Assembly (NCBI GenBank): GCA_947502595.1
Contig: CANNAM010000018.1
Location: 1-37,448 of the forward strand
Length of the DNA stretch: 37,448 bases
Direction of reading: 5' to 3'
From: an uncultured Marinicella sp.
GTDB lineage: Bacteria; Pseudomonadota; Gammaproteobacteria; Xanthomonadales; Marinicellaceae
The notes under the pieces were generated by a model. That model saw only the letters and a program-made list of their open reading frames with translations, did no database searches and was not told where the DNA came from. Below, piece by piece: positions 33,839 to 37,448 of the stretch (position 1 is its first letter; each line of letters begins with the position of its first letter). A program made the translations under genes and the position numbers.

Positions 33839-36837
33839 TGTGCGGCTCCGTGGAATAAGTGTTGGTCAATGTGGTGGAATCCGGTGATGCTGTCACATTC
33901 AAAAGATTTACTGGGCTTGGACTTGAATGCTGACTTTTTATCCGGTGAATTCTTACTTAATTCAATCAAGCGATTTTTTTCGTTGGTTATTTCAGCTTCA
34001 ATGGCTGCTTGTTGTGAACGATCATAATAAATGATGCCATCGACCATGGTTTTTTCTGCTTTGGCATAGATAGACAATGGGTTGTCTGACCACAGCACTA
34101 AATCGGCATCTTTGCCAGTTTTGATGCTGCCCATACGATCGTCTAAATGCAGTAATTTAGCTGGGTTTAAAGTAACCAATTTCCATGCGTCTTGTTCAGA
34201 CAGACCACCGAACTTGATGGTTTTAGCGGCTTCTTGATTCAAGCGACGTGACATCTCAGCAGAGTCTGAGTTGATCGCTGTAACCACGCCAGCATCATGC
34301 ATCAGTGCAGCATTGTAAGGGATGGCGTAATTAACTTCCCATTTATAAGCCCACCAGTCAGCAAAGGTAGATCCGCCAACCCCGTGTGCTTGCATTTTAT
34401 CGGCCAATTTGTAGCCTTCTAAAATATGAGTGAAGGTGTTGATGTTAAAACCGAAATCATCAGCAACATGCATCAACATATTGATTTCAGACTGTACATA
34501 GGAATGACAGGACACAAAGCGATCTTGGTTGATCACTTCCAAAGTGGCTTCCATGGCTAAATCTTTCCGAGGTGCAGTGGTTTTCTTTTTCGCACTGCTA
34601 CTGAGTTTATTGTAATCCTGCCATGCCCGTTCGTAGGCTTTGGCTTGGGTGAACGCGTCACGGTACACTTGCTCAACACCCATGCGGGTCAATGGGTAAC
34701 GAATCGACTCAGGGTTGCTGGAGCGTTTAACATTTTCACCCAAAGCAAATTTGATGTAGCCATCAGCGCCATCAATCAATAAGTCCTCAGGTTTATCTAC
34801 CCCCCATTTAAGTTTAATCAATGCCGATTGACCACCAATTGGATTGGCAGAACCGTGCAATAACTGTGCAGCGGTAACGCCACCGGCCAAGTTGCGATAG
34901 ATATTGATGTCATGTGGGTTGATGGCATCTTCCATTCTGACCATTGATGAGTTAACCGCGATGTCATTGACAGACAGCAAGGCAATGTGGGTGTGTTCAT
35001 CGATGATGCCGCTGGTTAAATGCATGCCAGTGGCATCAATTTCACGCACGTTTTTAGCAACCGATAATTGCGTACCGATTTGCTTGATTTGACCGTTGCT
35101 GACATAAACATCGGTGTTACTTAGAATGCCATCCAACTCATTGGTCCATACTGTGGCGTTTTTAATCAACACAGTGTCATTGCTATCAACCTCATGTAAG
35201 CCATAGGCTGAAAAGGGTTTGGGTATGCTTGGTAAAGCTTTTTGTTCTTCGCCTTGAGTACCTTGCTCATTGTTCACGACTTCGCCCAATCGTTTTAACT
35301 GCCAATCGGCTTGATCCAATGCAGTTAGTTGTTGGTCTTGTAACACACCGAAAAAGCTTTCATCCTGTGATGCGCCTTTAACCGCCAAAGTGACAAAATT
35401 CCCGTCTAGCTTGATGCTGTATTTGTGCTCATCATCCTGATCGGCTGCTGAGGCTTTGGGTTGACCTTTTTCATGGCTAAGATTGAACTGGTAGCTTGCG
35501 TCTTGCGCAGTCAGTTGGTAATGACCGTTTTGTAACAGAGGCAAACCTTTGACTGCATGGTTTTTACCAGCGACCCATGTTTCAGCAATTTGACTGTGCT
35601 CATTCAACAATGGACCGGTGGTTACTATAAAGTTGGCATATTTGCCTGCTTTTAAGCTGCCCAAGTCTGGGTTGTTTAATACTTTGGCTGGTACTGTGGT
35701 CAAAGCGTTGATGATGGTCTTTTCGCTTAAACCATGTTGGTGAGCAGACCTCAAGTCCTTTAGGAATGTGTCCAGCCCTTGAGGTGATTCATCTGGAAGT
35801 AGGGCAAACTCCACACCCTGTTGTTCTAATAAAGCGGTATTAAATGGTGCCACTTCCCACTCTTTTAAGTCGGTGTAATCAATGTTCCAATGGTCCAGTT
35901 CATCATTGATTGCTGGTGCCTTTGTGGCATTCAATGGCACTATCAATGTTTGTTTGGTCTGACTGACAGCGGTTAAGTTTTTATAAGCGTCAGCAGCTGT
36001 CTTAACGGTGAACTCGGTGTTGAATTCATTGCTTATTTTGGCTGCCAGTAAAACCTGTGCCCAATTGTTCGTTTCGATGATTTTAGGCAGGCTTCGGTGG
36101 TTGTTAACTGCTGCCAAATCAAAATCAAGCATTTCGTTTTGCTGTTTATACCATGCAGCATCCAGCCAAGTTTGACGAATCAAAGCCACAGTACCCATCA
36201 ACGATATGGGGTAGTTTTGTTTTGAAGAGCCTTTGTCAAACGACAAGTGCTGAGCGGCTTGGCTGTTGATGATGTTTTGTGCTTCGGTTTGATCAGCCAA
36301 ATGTGTCAACAACGACGTACCGCGCATGATGCCATCTTTGCGGTAACTTAAGGCTGTGGTAAAACCAGCAGCCCTGAATTTGGCATTGCTTTTTTCATCA
36401 AGCTTAAAATCTTTGGCGGCATCGTAAGCTGCTTTGATGGCTTCATTGCTGTTGTAGGCACCATCAATGGTGCTGTTGATGGTTTCCGGACCACCCCATT
36501 TGAACGGTGCTTTTGCCGGAAGTTCGGGTAAACCAACACTGGTATCCAAGTGAATGAAACCTGGGTATATGTGCATGCCAGAATAGTCTGTTTGTACCGC
36601 ATGATCTGGTACAGAACCATTGCTCTTGATACTGATGATGCGGTCATTTTGTAACACCAAAGTGGCATTTTCCAATGTTTGGTTGGCATTTAAATGCACT
36701 GTTGCATGGGTCAAAGCAACCACGCTGTGGCGGTTATCAAGGTTACCATTCACAACGTCTGTGGGTAGTGATGCTGCATGACTGAGCTGATAGCTGGCCA
36801 ACACAGCAGTGGCCATGAGTTTAATTTTTATATTCAT
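33835..36837 (-). CDS. Exported double amidohydrolase (one degenerate, one intact unit)
   Basis: A 1000-residue secreted protein with a signal peptide (ending near SHA-ASLP) and two amidohydrolase units. Unit 1 (about 35-450) ends with LNNPDLGSLKAGKYANFIV but has DTS (98-100) in place of HxH. Unit 2 (about 555-960) has the intact motif GIIDEHTHI (His615, His617), later candidate ligands in CHSYVQSE and FTHILEGY, the Asp in INSDSAE and the closing LNPAKLLHLDDRMGSIKTGKDADLVLW. Only unit 2 should bind metal and hydrolyse, probably a cyclic amide, peptide-like or imidazolone-type bond. The substrate is not evident. It lies three bases after the chalcone-isomerase-like gene and overlaps the next amidohydrolase gene. 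Confidence 0.85.
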   Translation of the reverse strand: MNIKIKLMATAVLASYQLSHAASLPTDVVNGNLDNRHSVVALTHATVHLNANQTLENATLVLQNDRIISIKSNGSVPDHAVQTDYSGMHIYPGFIHLDTSVGLPELPAKAPFKWGGPETINSTIDGAYNSNEAIKAAYDAAKDFKLDEKSNAKFRAAGFTTALSYRKDGIMRGTSLLTHLADQTEAQNIINSQAAQHLSFDKGSSKQNYPISLMGTVALIRQTWLDAAWYKQQNEMLDFDLAAVNNHRSLPKIIETNNWAQVLLAAKISNEFNTEFTVKTAADAYKNLTAVSQTKQTLIVPLNATKAPAINDELDHWNIDYTDLKEWEVAPFNTALLEQQGVEFALLPDESPQGLDTFLKDLRSAHQHGLSEKTIINALTTVPAKVLNNPDLGSLKAGKYANFIVTTGPLLNEHSQIAETWVAGKNHAVKGLPLLQNGHYQLTAQDASYQFNLSHEKGQPKASAADQDDEHKYSIKLDGNFVTLAVKGASQDESFFGVLQDQQLTALDQADWQLKRLGEVVNNEQGTQGEEQKALPSIPKPFSAYGLHEVDSNDTVLIKNATVWTNELDGILSNTDVYVSNGQIKQIGTQLSVAKNVREIDATGMHLTSGIIDEHTHIALLSVNDIAVNSSMVRMEDAINPHDINIYRNLAGGVTAAQLLHGSANPIGGQSALIKLKWGVDKPEDLLIDGADGYIKFALGENVKRSSNPESIRYPLTRMGVEQVYRDAFTQAKAYERAWQDYNKLSSSAKKKTTAPRKDLAMEATLEVINQDRFVSCHSYVQSEINMLMHVADDFGFNINTFTHILEGYKLADKMQAHGVGGSTFADWWAYKWEVNYAIPYNAALMHDAGVVTAINSDSAEMSRRLNQEAAKTIKFGGLSEQDAWKLVTLNPAKLLHLDDRMGSIKTGKDADLVLWSDNPLSIYAKAEKTMVDGIIYYDRSQQAAIEAEITNEKNRLIELSKNSPDKKSAFKSKPSKSFECDSITGFHHIDQHLFHGAAQ

Positions 36838-36840
36838 TGT

Positions 36841-37356
36841 TTACCTGATTTTAAGGAGTCGAGTTAAAAGTTTTGAAGTGGTTACTGGGTTTCTTAACAG
36901 CCAAGCATGGTGCAAGGCACGATTGATTTCTGAGCCAATTAAAGTGTGAATTTTTTGTCCACCAATGACCACGTGTGTGCCGGCATCAGGGGAGTAATAA
37001 AACTGCCATCGATCAAACCGTTTGGCTTCAGGTAGCTTATTTAAGAAGCGGTTGATAATGGTTTGATTGAATTTGACTGATTCGGGTGTGTCCAACTGTT
37101 GTTCAATGAGTTCTTTGAAGTGGGTTTGTACCTGTTCTTTACTGGTACTGGGTGCCAACCATTCAATATCAAATTGAACCACTTGCATGCCATTGCGAAT
37201 GTCTTCAAGGTTGTGGATGCCTTTGGGCGCCAGTAGGTTGATGCGGTAGGGGGTTTTATAGCCCCAATTGATGGTGGCTTCACCGAGCTTGACCCACTGA
37301 TCAGCAGCGGTGAATTGACCGTTGAGTAACAAACTAAGCAAGATTAAGATTTTCAT
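36841..37356 (-). CDS. Exported chalcone isomerase-like domain protein
   Basis: A 171-residue protein with a signal peptide (MKILILLSLLLNGQFTAA). Spaced motifs resemble the bacterial chalcone-isomerase-like family: VKLGEATINWGYKTPYRINL at the start, VVQFDIEWLAPSTSKEQV in the middle, and FYYSPDAGTHVVIGGQKI with a closing IGSEINRALHHAWL. Bacterial members are mostly not flavonoid enzymes and are thought to bind lipids or small molecules; I infer the same here. It is first of a three-gene operon with two amidohydrolase genes. A consensus -10 box lies six bases before its ATG. Confidence 0.65.
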   Translation of the reverse strand: MKILILLSLLLNGQFTAADQWVKLGEATINWGYKTPYRINLLAPKGIHNLEDIRNGMQVVQFDIEWLAPSTSKEQVQTHFKELIEQQLDTPESVKFNQTIINRFLNKLPEAKRFDRWQFYYSPDAGTHVVIGGQKIHTLIGSEINRALHHAWLLRNPVTTSKLLTRLLKIR

Positions 37357-37362
37357 TCTTTC

Positions 37363-37368
37363 ATTATA
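37363..37368 (-). promoter_or_regulatory. Consensus -10 box giving a leaderless operon transcript
   Basis: On the minus strand a perfect TATAAT is followed by GAAAGA and then the ATG at 37356. Transcription would start at or next to the ATG, leaving no room for a Shine-Dalgarno sequence. No good -35 box lies 16-18 bases upstream. Confidence 0.55.
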
Positions 37369-37448
37369 GTTGAATGTTCTTGGGCTTTCATTGGTTTTTT
37401 AGTCAAGGAAATTCAGTTTAAATGTGGTGAAGATGAAAAAAACCAAAG

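Noticed and set aside
32558-36837. Interpretation of the amidohydrolase genes as pseudogenes
   Set aside because: Signal peptides, full-length frames, coupled starts and a proper terminator all argue for functional expression despite the lost HxH motifs.

Overview
The window reads as chromosome of a gammaproteobacterium, probably marine and lipid-using. The gene order csrA–tRNA-Ser–tRNA-Arg–tRNA-Pro/Arg/His/Leu–tig–clpP–clpX–lon–hupB–tRNA-Val–tRNA-Asp–ppiD, together with exbB–exbD–msbA–lpxK–kdsB, is the arrangement I associate with Xanthomonadales-like and neighbouring lineages (Marinicella would fit). A genus cannot be fixed from sequence reading alone. Base composition is moderate; hand-counted 60-base lines give about 38-47% G+C in clpX and the acyl-CoA reductase gene, but mostly 55-62% in the 3' half of copA.

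Layout. (1) 1-2.6 kb: a copper-type P1B ATPase on the minus strand, with a palindrome and a probable start codon of a further minus-strand gene at the left edge. (2) 2.8-4.1 kb: a secreted protein made of five DUF3011 repeats. (3) 4.3-8.0 kb: a minus-strand operon of acyl-CoA dehydrogenase, TetR regulator, APH-type phosphotransferase and SDR. The first and third are the two halves of the ACAD10/ACAD11 architecture, so a 4-hydroxyacyl-CoA catabolic route is a reasonable hypothesis. (4) 8.1-10.0 kb: a divergent SDR plus saccharopine-dehydrogenase-like pair, separated from (3) by a symmetric operator/promoter region. (5) 10.1-11.7 kb: an exported protein of unknown function with an internal duplication. 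(6) 11.7-14.7 kb: TetR and acyl-CoA-binding protein, divergent from a two-domain fatty acyl-CoA reductase of the Marinobacter wax-ester type. (7) 14.8-19.3 kb: exbB-exbD-msbA-lpxK-kdsB (envelope and lipid A/KDO). (8) 19.4-22.4 kb: alaS and csrA. (9) 22.4-23.5 kb: six tRNA genes with strong promoters. (10) 23.6-32.1 kb: proteostasis block tig-clpP-clpX-lon, then hupB, two tRNAs and ppiD. (11) 32.5-37.4 kb: a minus-strand operon of a chalcone-isomerase-like exported protein, a 1000-residue double amidohydrolase and a 426-residue amidohydrolase. Two of the three amidohydrolase units have lost the metal-binding HxH motif.

How it fits together. Regions 3, 4 and 6 form an acyl-CoA/lipid accessory zone with two TetR-type regulators. 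Regions 7-10 are conserved housekeeping DNA with recognisable promoters, hairpins and terminators. A recurring feature is a -10 hexamer placed exactly six bases before an ATG with no Shine-Dalgarno sequence (three genes), suggesting leaderless mRNAs. I saw no insertion sequence, prophage, CRISPR array or rRNA. The most unusual items are the split ACAD10/11-like operon with its symmetric control region, the pseudo-amidohydrolase operon, and a 31/32-bp tandem repeat that ends exactly at the tRNA-Ser gene.
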